From positions 374,222 to 438,221 of the forward strand of contig JACTAT010000338.1 of assembly GCA_014526335.1 (NCBI GenBank): 64,000 nucleotides of DNA. Reading direction: 5' to 3'. The translations under genes and the position numbers were made by a program. Shown here in pieces: positions 11,877 through 22,036 of this stretch (position 1 is its first letter; the number at the start of each line of letters is the position of its first letter). The notes beneath the pieces are model-generated. The model saw only the letters and a program-made list of their open reading frames with translations, was not told the origin of the DNA and did not search any database. This stretch comes from Chrysaora quinquecirrha. Taxonomy: Eukaryota > Cnidaria > Scyphozoa > Semaeostomeae > Pelagiidae.

Positions 11877-12939
11877 TTAATTTTTTTTAGCTGCGCATTT
11901 GTGCCTTGATAATGCTGACATGTAGGCAAATTGTGTCTTGCAAAATTCACACATGTACTTCACTTTATTGTGTGATGCTGCAAAATGCCTCGATAGGCAT
12001 CTCTTATCTGCGAATCCTTTCCCACAGCCATCCACTTTGCACATAAACTTCCCTGCACCGCACCACGTTGTGTCTTTCCTCTGCCCTTGCAATTGTGTTG
12101 ATGTCTTGTGAGATTGTGCCTGTAGGCAAATTTTCGATTACACACTGGGCACTCAAAAGCTTTTTCACCTGTATGCGTCACCATGTGACCCTCCAGCAAG
12201 TGCTTGTGTGTGAATTTAGCTTGACAGTGTGCTAAATCACACCTGAAAAGGGATCCTTGCGAATGTTTCGCTTTCTTGTGGTGGGCCAAGCTGTCTTTCG
12301 AAGAAAATGCTTTCCCACACTCTGCAACATCGCATCTAAGCTCCTGGCTTTCGTGGATCTTCTTTGCATGCCTGTTCAGCTCAGCTTTATCCCTGAAAAG
12401 TTTGCTGCATTGTGAGCACGCAATTTTCATCCCTCTATGGACGGTATCAAAGTGCCTTTTCACCGCATCCTTCCTTGAAAATACTTTATTGCATCCTTCC
12501 TTAGGGCACTTCAATCCACTCTGCTCCCTTCCCTCTGTTACGTCTTGTGTTTCTCTGTCATGAGATGAAGTAGAGGCGAAGCTGGCAAAAAGTTGATACC
12601 GCCATTGACATTTGCGAAGGAGCACTAATAGGCGTTCCTAATTCTTGGTACGAACTTGCACCTGTAAAAAAAGGTTTCATCGTCATCTCTGCTTTGACTG
12701 TATTCGAAATAGCTGTCACTTTCTGTCTCTTGAACCCTTGGACCACCACCTTCCTCGTCATCTCGGTATCTTGATCGAGCATCTGGAACATCCGGGAAAA
12801 CTGGTCTTGGAAGGTTCAATGGCTCTCTACACGATGATGATTCTGCGTCTTTATTACTATATAACATGCTTCTATGTTGAAATCCAGACGGAGGACTTCG
12901 AAACACTGATTTTTGCTGATATCTACTGTTCCTTGACAT
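11877..12939 (-). CDS. C2H2 zinc-finger protein (seven fingers), frame broken by single-base losses
   Basis: Reading leftward, the frame from ATG at 12939 gives a 104-codon acidic, Ser/Arg-rich N-terminus (MSRNSRYQQK...). A second frame (12625-11960) carries five fingers with cores CPKEGC, CSQC, CDVAEC, CDLAHC and CPVC. A third frame (12092-11877) carries two more, CKVDGC and CEFC, and ends CAAKKN. The THTGEKAFECPVC linker is canonical; fingers 5 and 7 look like C2HC variants. Such proteins bind nucleic acid in the nucleus; the target is unknown. The break near 12090 lies at a GGG run, where one missing G would join the frames. The earlier junction near 12630 could be a lost T or an intron, because TTTTTTTTACAG at about 12667 is a good acceptor. 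It lies inside the foldback element as cargo or as a captured gene. Whether it is expressed is unknown. Confidence 0.7.
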
Positions 12940-13190
12940 GACTATTCCTATTCGCTCAACGCTCTAACTTCAAAATGAATTTGTACGTACGTAATATCGC
13001 AGTTATAGTCCCCTTTTAGAGTGGGAAAATTCCTGTTCCTTTGATGATTTGAAAAGCCTGTTCTTACTCGATTGTGCTTTCAGAAATTTGTTTCCTGAAA
13101 ATCAATAACTTGGGAAGTTAGCATTTATTTGTATGGATACATTTCACTTACGTGGATAATTAACTAGCAACCTTATAGAAATGAACATCC

Positions 13191-13193
13191 TTA
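13191..13193. repeat. 3-bp target-site duplication TTA (left)
   Basis: TTA precedes GACCCCG and is repeated at 13888-13890 after CGGGGTC; TWA is the duplication made by PIF/Harbinger transposases. Confidence 0.7.
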
Positions 13194-13887
13194 GACCCCG
13201 TTTACACGATATCGGTACCACACCGGTACGATTTGACACCGGCATGAAACCATGCCGGTGTGGGTTTTTTATCATCCCGTTTACACGATGCCGGTGTGAT
13301 TTCATGTCGCTTTGGTTAAACAATGGCTGTGACATCATAGAGCTTAATTTTGTGATTTTGGGCTATGGCCTAAGCTCTAACAAAGAACAAAACCAAAAAA
13401 TAAACCAAGAGAGCTAATTGCAAACAGTCCCCGCCGCTCGAGGCAAACAAATTTTAGCAACCAGCCATTATTTCATCGATGTAAATAAAAAATACACGAA
13501 AATGCCGTGTCAGAAGTCGAATAAAGCCAAGTGTAAGACGAGAAAAAGCAACTAAATTTACTTCAATCGACAAGGAAAATCAATTTTCATGATATCACAT
13601 CAGAAAAACATTTAATAAAGAAAAAATTTCAGTATAATTCCTATCCTAAAAGCAATCGAAGTGAAACCGACATGAAATCGTATCGGTACCATGCCAGTAT
13701 GGGGTGTTTACACGATGTCCCTATCACACCGGCATGAAATCGTACCGGTGTGGCTATCGACATGTGTTTTCACACCTTTTATGCCGGTGTGCTACCGATA
13801 TCGTGTAAACGGCTCGTCTAAAAACAAAAGATTCGACACCGGTGTCAAATCAAACCGGTGTGGTACCGATATCGTGTAAACGGGGTC
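13194..13887. mobile_element. PIF/Harbinger-like MITE (694 bp)
   Basis: The termini GACCCCGTTTACACGATATC (left) and the complementary GATATCGTGTAAACGGGGTC (right) are perfect inverted repeats. They continue through the ACCGGT-rich subterminal blocks GGTACCACACCGGTACGATT and its imperfect counterpart at 13840-13870. Further internal copies of CACACCGGCATGAAATCGTACC occur in both orientations (13225-13310 and 13670-13800), giving several possible hairpins. TTA flanks both ends. There is no coding capacity. It is inserted in the interior of the foldback element and is therefore younger than it. Confidence 0.85.
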
Positions 13888-14246
13888 TTAGTTCACTACC
13901 TCAGAAATAGAGAAATACTTTCTGTTCATTGATTTGATGTTTTTCTCCGATTTAAAAGTGGTTTTCCTTCCTTTTGTTGTGCTAATTTCATTACTTACAC
14001 CTCATTAGTAATTAATTAGCAAATTTGCTTTTTTCTTTACACCGTTATATTACACTGAGGGTGCGAAACAAAGCACTTATGTATCCAAACAACTAACAGA
14101 GATTTCAATGACCATTTGAATGAGTAATCAAGACGAAAACTCCGTACAATTTAAAGGCACGCAACCATTTGAAACTTGATTTTAAAAAAAGCGCTACCTA
14201 TGCTTGCAGAAACATGTCAGTTCTCAAACATGTTTCAGCGATTTCC

Positions 14247-14984
14247 ATAGCAGGCTTGAGCTTTAATTGTGTGACTTTATGCTGTCCCGTAATGTACTGG
14301 TTGTCTAAACCTATGGAATGGGAAGAGCGAAACGCGTCTGTTTCTGCGCACAGATACTGCCATATTCGTGCAACACCGTTGCAATTTCTCAAACAGGTTG
14401 CACGCCCACCGCTGTACTCATGGTATCCCACCGCCGTACTGAACATCCACCGCTGTACTCATGATATCCCTCCACTGTACTTAACATCCACCGCTGTACT
14501 CATGATATCCCTCCGCTGTACTCATGTGATCCCACCGCTGTACTGAACATCCACCGCCGTACTCATGGTATCCCTCCGCTGTACTGATGGTATCCCTCCA
14601 CACAACTCATGGTATCCCTCCGCTGTACTGAACAACCACCGCTGTACTGATGGTATCCCTCCGCTGTACTCATGGTATCCCTCCACTCAACTCATGGTAT
14701 CCCTCCGCTGTACTGAACATCCACCGCCGTACTCATGGTATCCCTCCGCTGTACTGATGGTATCCCTCCACGCAACTCATGTTATCCCACCGCTGTACTG
14801 AACATCCACCGCTGTACTCATGGTATCCCACCGCTGTACTGAACATCCACCGCTGTACTCATGGTATCCCTCCGCCGTACTGATGGTATCCCTCCGCTGT
14901 ACTGATGTTATCCCTCCGCTGTACTGCACAACCACCGCTGTACTGCACAACCACCGCTGTACTGCACATACGTTATCCAGGGTG
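14247..14984. repeat. Right inverted arm with minisatellite
   Basis: This is the reverse complement of 10684-11400: unique part 14247-14405, then the CCGCTGTACT repeats to 14965, then ACATACGTTATCCAGGGTG. The unit order differs from the left arm in several places while the outer about 60 bp are identical. Confidence 0.9.
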
Positions 14985-14989
14985 TACCT
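14985..14989. repeat. 5-bp target-site duplication, right copy (TACCT)
   Basis: Directly follows the GGGTG terminus at 14984. Confidence 0.7.
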
Positions 14990-15476
14990 ATTCATGCAAG
15001 TAGGCCTACTCGCAAAATCTTTCTTATCACGTCAGCACTCAAATGACCTAGATTACTCCCTACACGTTTTTAAGTGGTTAATAAAAGGAAGTACTTAGTT
15101 CCCTCAAAACGTTAATGAATTCGATACTGGGGTTTTCAAAACTAAGAAAGTGCCAACTAACGATTATACCAGAAAGGGGTATTTCATTCCTTAATATTTG
15201 TTAATATTTGTTAATATTCCTTAATAACGGCATGGAAGCAATAGCAATCGGCTTTGCAAAAGAAGTCTCTCAGCATTGACTATGCTGAGATCTGGTGATG
15301 TTTTTCTCATCCTCGGAACTTCAGATTGGGCGGTCAGTGTGCTAGCCCTGTGCCAAAATGCCCTTCGCTTCTGGGGGTTTGACGAAGAAAGGAAGTTTTT
15401 TTCTGCAGACCAGCACACTATGTCCATGCCGACAACCAGAGCCCAAAGTCACTATAGTCGAAAGCATGAAAAGAGT
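14990..15476. other. Short host interval without recognised gene
   Basis: I see no domain in the open frames here. A small hairpin, CTCAGCAT/ATGCTGAG, occurs near 15268-15290. The interval lies between the foldback element and the BEL/Pao remnant. Confidence 0.4.
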
Positions 15477-15913
15477 GTGTAGAGAATTATGGGATATGAA
15501 CATTATGTAATGTTTAATTAGTCTTTTGTGTCGTGCTGTGTGTGCATGTTCAGTCTGTCTCCCTAGTCTGTCTTAGTGTGTTCTTGTCTTTTGTCGATCC
15601 GAATGATCGAAGCATCTATCTGAATTTATTCTTGTGAAGATTTAATCTGAAGTCTAGAAATCTGAAGCCTATCTTGAAGAACTCAGGGAAGTGTATCTTG
15701 TTGTTATATTGTATATAGTCATTTTTATAAATTTATTTAGTATTGATAAAGAAGAACTCAAATCTTTGAATAAACATACAGTCCTCTTGAACTTAATAAC
15801 CGAACCCAACCCACGGGTGATTCTAATCTATCCCGTTAACCTTGTGGCTCGAATCGAACTCTAAACGGGTGAATTTCTCTATATGGTCCATCTGCCGCAC
15901 CGGATGGTGAAAA
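15477..15913 (+). mobile_element. Probable 5' LTR and leader of the BEL/Pao element
   Basis: It lies directly upstream of gag, starts TGTGTAGAGAATT and contains the polyadenylation signal AATAAA at 15769-15774, as an R region would. No matching 3' LTR is in the window because the element is cut at 18536, so the LTR ends cannot be fixed. I did not find a convincing primer-binding site. Confidence 0.35.
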
Positions 15914-16786
15914 ATGACTGAAGAGCAAGGTACTTCTACCGCCACAGCCCAAGGGGCTGAAAATGCCATGGCCGACCCTGATCAAATCACTCTCGCGAGG
16001 AAAAGACGAATAAGGGGAGGATATCGCGCCCATGTTAGTAAATTGATATCAGAATCTTCTAGCCTGTTTGATCACTCTGATCCTCCGGTTTTTGAAATTG
16101 AAAGATTAAACGTTTCTCTAAAAGAAAAACTAACTCTCTTAAGAAAAAGTGACGAAGAAATTTTTATGTTGACGAGGGAGGATGATATTGAAAGGGAAGT
16201 GCTGGAGTCCGAGGACTTGCAAACGAAAATACACGGCTGGATCACGAAACTTGATCATAAGTTGAAAACCTCAAGCCAAATTTCTAGCTCTAATGTTTCT
16301 CTAGGATCTCAGTCTCAAGTGGGTAACTCTAACCCATCAATCGATAATTCCGCAAAGTTGCCTAAATTGCAGCTGCCTAAATTTTCTGGCGATCCTAAGA
16401 AATGGCAGGAGTGGTGGGATAGTTTTGCAGCGGTTCATGAAAATGCTAATCTCTCGCCTGTAAATAAATTTCGCCATTTAAAATCTCTACTCGAAGGGGA
16501 AGCAGCAGCATCTATTTCCGGCATTCAAACTACGGGGGCTAATTACTCATCAGCAATCGAAATTCTACAAAACAGATTTGCTCAGAAACAAATTATTATC
16601 AACTCTCATATGGAAGTCCTCTTAAATTTGCCTCACGTTCAATCCACAAAGGATGTAAAGGCGCTGCGAAGGTTGTACGATAATCTTGAAATAAATGTGC
16701 GAAGTTTGCGTTCTCTCGGCATAGACTACAAACAGTATGGAGCTCTTCTCACCCCATGATAACTTCTAAAATTCCTGAAGAAGGCA
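15914..16786 (+). pseudogene. BEL/Pao retrotransposon gag, N-terminal part
   Basis: ATG at 15914 starts a 281-codon frame. After a charged, coiled N-terminus and a Ser-rich linker (about residues 120-148) comes KLPKLQLPKFSGDPKKWQEW. Next is a capsid-like helical region (FRHLKSLLEGEAAASISG, then YSSAIEILQNRFAQKQ), the DUF1759 pattern of BEL/Pao Gag, which packages element RNA. The frame stops at ACCCCATGA (16751-16759). One more C in the CCCC run would continue it as PMITSKIPEE up to 16786, where an inverted-repeat element is inserted. Zinc knuckles, the rest of Gag, reverse transcriptase, RNase H and integrase are missing. The start has a good A-rich context (GAAAAATGA). Confidence 0.85.
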
Positions 16787-16788
16787 TA
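16787..16788. repeat. TA target-site duplication (left)
   Basis: TA is also found at 18289-18290. Removing the element leaves the palindrome GGCATATGCC. Confidence 0.65.
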
Positions 16789-18288
16789 CCGTAAAAACCA
16801 GACCCTAGGACGTGAGACCCCTGAGACCTTTAGGACCATTAAGTACTGACATCAAAAAGGACCGTTAACACCAGAGGGTATTCGCCTTCTAAGAACAATA
16901 GAAGATCGCAGTAGGCTGTCAGTCCGGGTTTTCTTAGTAGTGGTACTTCCGCTAGTTGGCTGCCTGCCCTCTCTTACGTCTCTCAGTAGTCAATATTTTT
17001 AATTATTGATTTTTTGTTGTTTGATTGAATACCTCACTGTCTTAGAGCTATGGCCCAACAAAAACATTTCTTTTCAGGTTAATGCAATTTTTTAAGTTTC
17101 GATAGATGTCTGTTATTTTAGCGCTCTTTTTGGCTGTCTGCCTTCAGGTGTTTCAGTCTCAATTTATATCAATTATTTCCCTTTATTTGCCTTTATTGCA
17201 GCGAAGACATTTCTTGGGATTTCTTGTTTGGCTAAAACAATGTTATGTAGCGACCGAAACAGAATAAGTTTTAAGAGAAGAGATTTGCTGTTGACTTCTA
17301 TTTATTACAGCATGATTTGAGCCAGAGCACATGTCGAAAATTGGCTTGATTTGAAGGGATTTGAGGCGGTTTGTTATGTTTTGGTGGACAGTACAGCGAG
17401 AAAAAAGCCAATAGAAAACTTGAGGGTGAGGGTACTACCTATTGACTTTAGAGTGACTTTCACAAGAAGCTCCATTTTTTTACTTGTCAAATCAAGAACA
17501 TCTAGTTATTAATGTCGTTCGATTCGAGGGATATTTCACGTTTCAAAAAGATTTTTACTAAGACAACAGGATTTCCAAAGATTTCCGTGAAAACGATAGC
17601 TTTCCAAGCAAGGATGTACGAGATTTTCAAGGACTGAATCGCCCCTCTGTTCGATTTCTTAAAATGCGCAAGATAATTTATACGAAACATAGGTATCGTG
17701 AATTGTCGACGTAAAGTAGAGGTGCGATGCTGCAATGCAGAAATGGACAAGATTTATGAAATTTTCACAAAAGTACAAAGCAAGTTTCGAAAAACTGTTT
17801 CAAGATTTTTTGTTTCAAAATCAGGATTTTCTCAAAAGCAAACCAGACCAAAACAAGACTTTTTTGGGTGATTCTTCGTTTGGCCTCGTGATGCAATATG
17901 TAAGTTTTATGGATTTGAATGAAAAGCGGCTACGACAGCTGCACACCTTGATAATATCTCAAGAACCCAGAATCTAGTTTTAAGGCATCTATCGATGCTT
18001 AAAAATTGCATTAAACTGAAAAGAAATGTTTTTATTCGGGCCGACAGTTAGCTATTCAAACAACAAAGATTAATTAATAAAAAGTATTGACTGAGAGACG
18101 CACGAGAAGGCAAGCAGCCAAATAGCGGAAGAACCACTACTAAGAAAACCCGGACTGACAGCCTACTGCGATCTTCCATTGTTCTTAGAAGGCGAATACC
18201 CTCTGGTGTTAACGGTCCTTTTTGATGTCAGTACTTATTGGTCCTAAAGGTCTCAGGGGTCTCACGTCCTAGGGTCTGGTTTTTACGG
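16789..18288. mobile_element. TA-flanked long-inverted-repeat element, Tc1/mariner-like, 1500 bp
   Basis: The termini are inverted repeats of about 215 bp with only a few mismatches. They begin CCGTAAAAACCAGACCC and run to about 17000 on the left and 18080-18288 on the right. The TA duplication and terminal CCGT fit the Tc1/mariner superfamily. The interior (17000-18080) has no transposase: open frames at 17502-17750 (-) and 17735-17977 (+) show no catalytic motif. It is inserted in BEL gag and so is younger. It is non-autonomous; the superfamily is inferred from the duplication only. Confidence 0.75.
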
Positions 18289-18299
18289 TATGCCGTTAA

Positions 18300-18536
18300 A
18301 GCATATGTTTCAGCGGCTCACAACCCCAGAATACGAACGTTGCTCGTCTTATTTTTGACTCAGGCAGTCAGAGAACCTACATCTCAGAGCGGCTCCGAGC
18401 CTCATTGAATCTTCCAACGATTTCAAGTGAATCTTTCGTGATAAATACCTTTGCTTCTGACGATGGGACAATTAAACAGTACGATGTTACACAATTATGT
18501 GTTCGAAGTCCTTATAACGACCTGACCATGTTCATT
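18300..18536 (+). pseudogene. BEL/Pao retropepsin (DUF1758) remnant
   Basis: After an in-frame TAA (18297-18299) the frame is open for 79 codons. It reads NVARLIFDSGSQRTYISERL, then LRASLNLP and later YDVTQLCVRSPYNDLTMFIK. The DSG triplet (GAC at 18357) followed by SQRTYIS is the active-site signature of the BEL/Pao aspartic protease that processes the polyprotein. It is the continuation of the same retrotransposon as 15914-16786, but the Gag C-terminus and zinc knuckles between them are deleted. It ends abruptly at ATT/AAGG, exactly where the first Helentron unit begins. It is out of context and non-functional. Confidence 0.8.
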
Positions 18537-20018
18537 AAGGAGAGGCTATTATACTTTACCGACAAAAAATAAGGAAATTGCGGATGCTTTTGGTGCGGAG
18601 GTGGTGCGTCGGATCTGCTCCAGATTTCAGGTACCCCACCATTTGTTGGGGGGCCCCGTCCTGTGCAAGTGGTTTTTTTCGCATCCGACTTGGCACTTTT
18701 GAGAAAAGTGGCACTTTTTTTAAAAATGCGTCACTTTTGTATGGGATTCAATAGGGGAAAACTTTGGGTAAAAAGCCCGGGACAACCGCTGGGGCGATTT
18801 TCGCGGAACAAACGTTGTGGGGTAGGGTTTCGTGACGGCTATTGGGCGCGGTGGGTTTTGGGCGTGGCAAAGGTGTTGTGACGTCACGGTGACGTCATGT
18901 AGGTGCAAAAATGGGCCAAAATTTAGGCCCATTTTGGTTTTAATGGTGCTTTTTTCTCAAGGCTGGTACCCCGGATTTTAAGGTGGATTCCGGTACTTTC
19001 GAGTATGGCGCATCCGACCATGGGTGTGCCAACTTTCTATATATAGGTTTATGACGTCATAATGACGTCACAAATGTGGTAATTCGGCCCCCTGAAATTT
19101 TATCGGAGTGGAACAAAAAGTGGTGGAACGGGGGTAATTTGGGGCGTAGATTCCGAATCTGGTAGTGCCGTTTGCGAATTTCGGGTTTATGACGTCATTA
19201 TGACGTCATCAATGTTGGCACTTTTCACGGGGCTTTTGGAGGGTTCCGGATGCTTCATGTGGTTCAAACTCAGATATGTTAGGCACTGGGGCCTGTGTGA
19301 ACGGACTGCACCGTTAAAATTGGTCCAGTGTCATTTGTGCCAATTTTTTGGGACACATGGCTGCGTCGGCTGTCGTTTTCATCGACGAGTTGTCAATTTC
19401 TATGCAATTGGTTGTAAGTGGGCTTGGATGGCCTTGATAAGTTGCTTTTGACTGTATGAGACTTGCAACACCGATTTTTGGCACTTTTGACACTTTGTGA
19501 CGTCATTTGCACATTTTCAAAAGTGACAAAAGTTCCAAAACTTTGAATGCGAATAACTTTGCAACGAATAGTCCAATTTAGACCAAACTTGGGGAATTGT
19601 ATGTCTATAAGGTAGAAAGGTTGTGTGGAAAATTTGGGCTAAATGGGTGTGGTTGTGACGTCACAAGGGCGTGGTCAAAATTCACTTCCAGTGTTTGCCG
19701 AAGGCAAAAAACTGCGAGGTTGCCGCGAGCGCAGCGAGCGGCAACAGAGCGTAGCAGAGCGGAGCGATGCGGAGCGAAGCAGCGCGGAGCGGGGCGCCGC
19801 GGAGCGGTGTTTTGCTGTAACAATAGCAACAACAACAACAACATTTGCCTGAAAATTACGAAAAACTCATGAAGGACTACTTTTCAAAGGCAAAATTGGG
19901 CAGATTTCTTTCTTTTTTTGAGCCAAATCAATTCCACCCTTTAGTGTGGGGCTTGGTGGGGGCAGCTTTAACGTCGCAGGGGTAAAATAGCCTCTCCCCC
20001 CTGTGCTTAGGGTCTTGT
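18537..20018 (+). mobile_element. Helentron-derived unit A1 (type A)
   Basis: Begins AAGGAGAGGCTATTATACTT and ends with the complementary AAATAGCCTCTCC, then the hairpin CCCTGTGCTTAGGG and TCTTGTT. The order inside is typical of all units. CRE palindromes lie at 18879 and 18890, 19052 and 19063, 19190 and 19201, 19499, and 19656. A TTTGCC-GAA-GGCAAA hairpin lies at 19689-19714, a GAGCG-rich block at 19720-19806 and (CAA)n at 19825-19845. It shares private variants with unit A5 (GCCCCGTCCTGTGCAAGTGG). It has no protein. It is inserted in the BEL protease at a TT dinucleotide. Confidence 0.85.
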
Positions 20019-21513
20019 TAAGGAGAGGCTATTATACTTTACCGGGAAAAAATAAGGAAATTGCGGATGCTTTTGGTGCGGAGGTGGTGCGTCGGATCTG
20101 CACCAGATTTCAGGTACCCCACCATTTGTTGGGGGGCCGTGAACGAATCCGGGGGTTTTTTTTGCATCCGAGTTGGCACTTTTGAAAAAAGTGGCACTTT
20201 TTTTAAAAATGCGTCACTTTTGTATGGGATTCAATAGGGGAAAACTTTGGGTAAAAAGCACGGGACAACCGCTGGGGCGATTTTCGCGGAACAAACGTTG
20301 GGGGGTAGGGTTCCGTAACGGCTATTGGGCGCGGTGGGTTTTGGGCGTGGCAAAGGTGTTGTGACGTCACGGTGACGTCATGTAGGTCCAAAAATGGGCC
20401 AAAATTTAGGCCCATTTTGGTTTTTTGTGGTGCTTTTTTTTCTGGGGGCTGGTACCCCGGATTTTAAGGTGGATTCCGGTACTTTCGAGTATGGCGCATC
20501 CGACCATGGGTGTGCCAACTTTCTACATATAGGTTTATGACGTCATAATGACGTCACAAATGTGGTAATTCGGCCCCCTGAAAGTTTTTTGGAGTGAAAC
20601 AAAAAGTGGTGGAACGGGGGTAATTTGGGGCGTAGATTCCGAATCTGGTAGTGCCGTTTGCGAATTTTTGGATTATGACGTCATTATGACGTCATCAATG
20701 TTGGCACTTTTCACAGACGATTTTGGAGGGGTTCCGGATGCTTCATGTGGTTCAAACTCAGATATGTTAGGCACTGGGGCATGTGTGAACGGACTGCATC
20801 GTTCAAATTGGTCCAGTGTCATTTGTGCCAATTTTTTGGGACACATGGCTGCGTCGGCTGTCGTTTTCATCGATGAGTTGTCAATTTCTATGCAATTGGT
20901 TGTAAGTGGGCTTGGATGGCCTTGATAAGTTGCTTTTGACTGTATGAGACTTGCAACACCGATTTGTGGCACTTTTGACACTTTGTGACGTCATTGGCAC
21001 ATTTTCAAAAGTGACAAAAGTTCCAAAACTTTGAATGCTAATAACTTTGCAACGAATGGTCCAATTTTGACCAAACTTGGGGAATGGTATGTCTATAAGG
21101 TAGAAAGGTTGTGTGAAAAATTTGGGCTAAATGGGTGTGGTTGTGACGTAAGAAGGGCGTGGTCAAAATTCACTTACAGTGTTTGCCGAAGGCAAAAAAC
21201 TGCGAGGTTGCCGCGAGCGCAGCGAGCGGCAACAGAGCGTAGCAGAGCGGAGCGATGCGGAGCGAAGCAGCGCGGAGCGGGGCACCGCAGAGCGGTGTTT
21301 TGCTGTAACAATAGCAACAACAACAACAACAGCATTTGCCTGAAAATTTCGGAAAAACTCATGAAGGACTACTTTTCAACGGCAAAATGGGGCAGATTAT
21401 CTTTTCTGTTTCGAGCCAAATCAACTTCACCCTATAGTGTGGGGCTCAGTAGGGGTACCCCGCTTGGCCACGGGGGTAAAATAGCCTCTCCCCCCTGTGC
21501 TTAGGGTCTTGTT
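20019..21513 (+). mobile_element. Helentron-derived unit A2 (type A)
   Basis: Same plan as A1 with AAGGAGAGGCTATTATA start and CCCTGTGCTTAGGG 3' hairpin. Differs by GCCGTGAACGAATCC near 20140 and by a CRE lost at 21146 (TGACGTAA). Joins L1 directly at TCTTGTT/AAGGGCGG. Confidence 0.85.
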
Positions 21514-21842
21514 AAGGGCGGTTATTATATTTGATCGTCGCAAATAAGGACATACAAAACCGTCAATAGCGCGGAAACGGCTCGACGGATCTGCACCAGA
21601 TTTGAGGTACCCGACCATTTGTGGGGGGGACCAAACCGGTTCAAGTGTTTTTTGGCACATCCGACTTGGCACTTTTGAGAATTTCCACTTTTGTGCCAAT
21701 TTTGAATGGGATTCAATAGGGGAAACTTTCGTGACGAATTGCGGGACAACGGGGTGGCCGATTTTCGTGGAACAAACGTTGGTGGGTAGGGTTCCTTGGT
21801 GGCTATTGAGCGCGGTGGGTTTTGGGCGTGGCGTAGGTGTTG

Positions 21843-22036
21843 TGACGTCACGGCGACGTCAAGAAGAGCCAAAAATGTGCCAAAATTTAGGCCCACTTTT
21901 TCATTTTTGGCGCATTTGATCCACAGGGATGGTACCCGAGATTTTAAGACGGATTCCGGTACTTTCGCACACGGCGCATCCGACCATGCATGTGTCAAGT
22001 TTCTATATATAGGTTTGTGACGTCATAATGACGTCA
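21843..22036. promoter_or_regulatory. CRE palindromes in the L1 5' region
   Basis: TGACGTCA lies near 21843 (with a degenerate CGACGTCA 11 bp on), at 22018 and at 22029. Another pair is at 22155-22173 with the same 11-bp step. TGACGTCA is the consensus for CREB/ATF bZIP factors. The arrangement equals that of the short units. Confidence 0.6.

Larger units (their letters stand above)
10684..14984. mobile_element. Foldback-type transposon with minisatellite inverted arms and zinc-finger cargo
   Basis: The outer ends are exact inverted copies: CACCCTGGATAACGTATGTG at 10684 and its complement ending at 14984. They run into about 0.7-kb arms made largely of a minisatellite, then about 170 bp of shared unique sequence (11230-11400 and 14247-14410). 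A 5-bp direct repeat TACCT flanks it. The interior holds a C2H2 zinc-finger gene (minus strand) and a younger PIF-like MITE. No transposase is recognisable, so it is non-autonomous or uses an unrecognised protein. Long tandem-repeat arms recall Foldback and Galileo elements. The CAC start and 5-bp duplication recall Transib/ProtoRAG ends, but the heptamer differs and no RAG1-like core is present. Family is therefore left open. Confidence 0.75.

Noticed and set aside
15846..15865. Primer-binding site TGGCTCGAATCGAACTC for the BEL element
   Set aside because: Its complement resembles a tRNA T-loop, but the distance from the loop to CCA is too short for a real tRNA 3' end.
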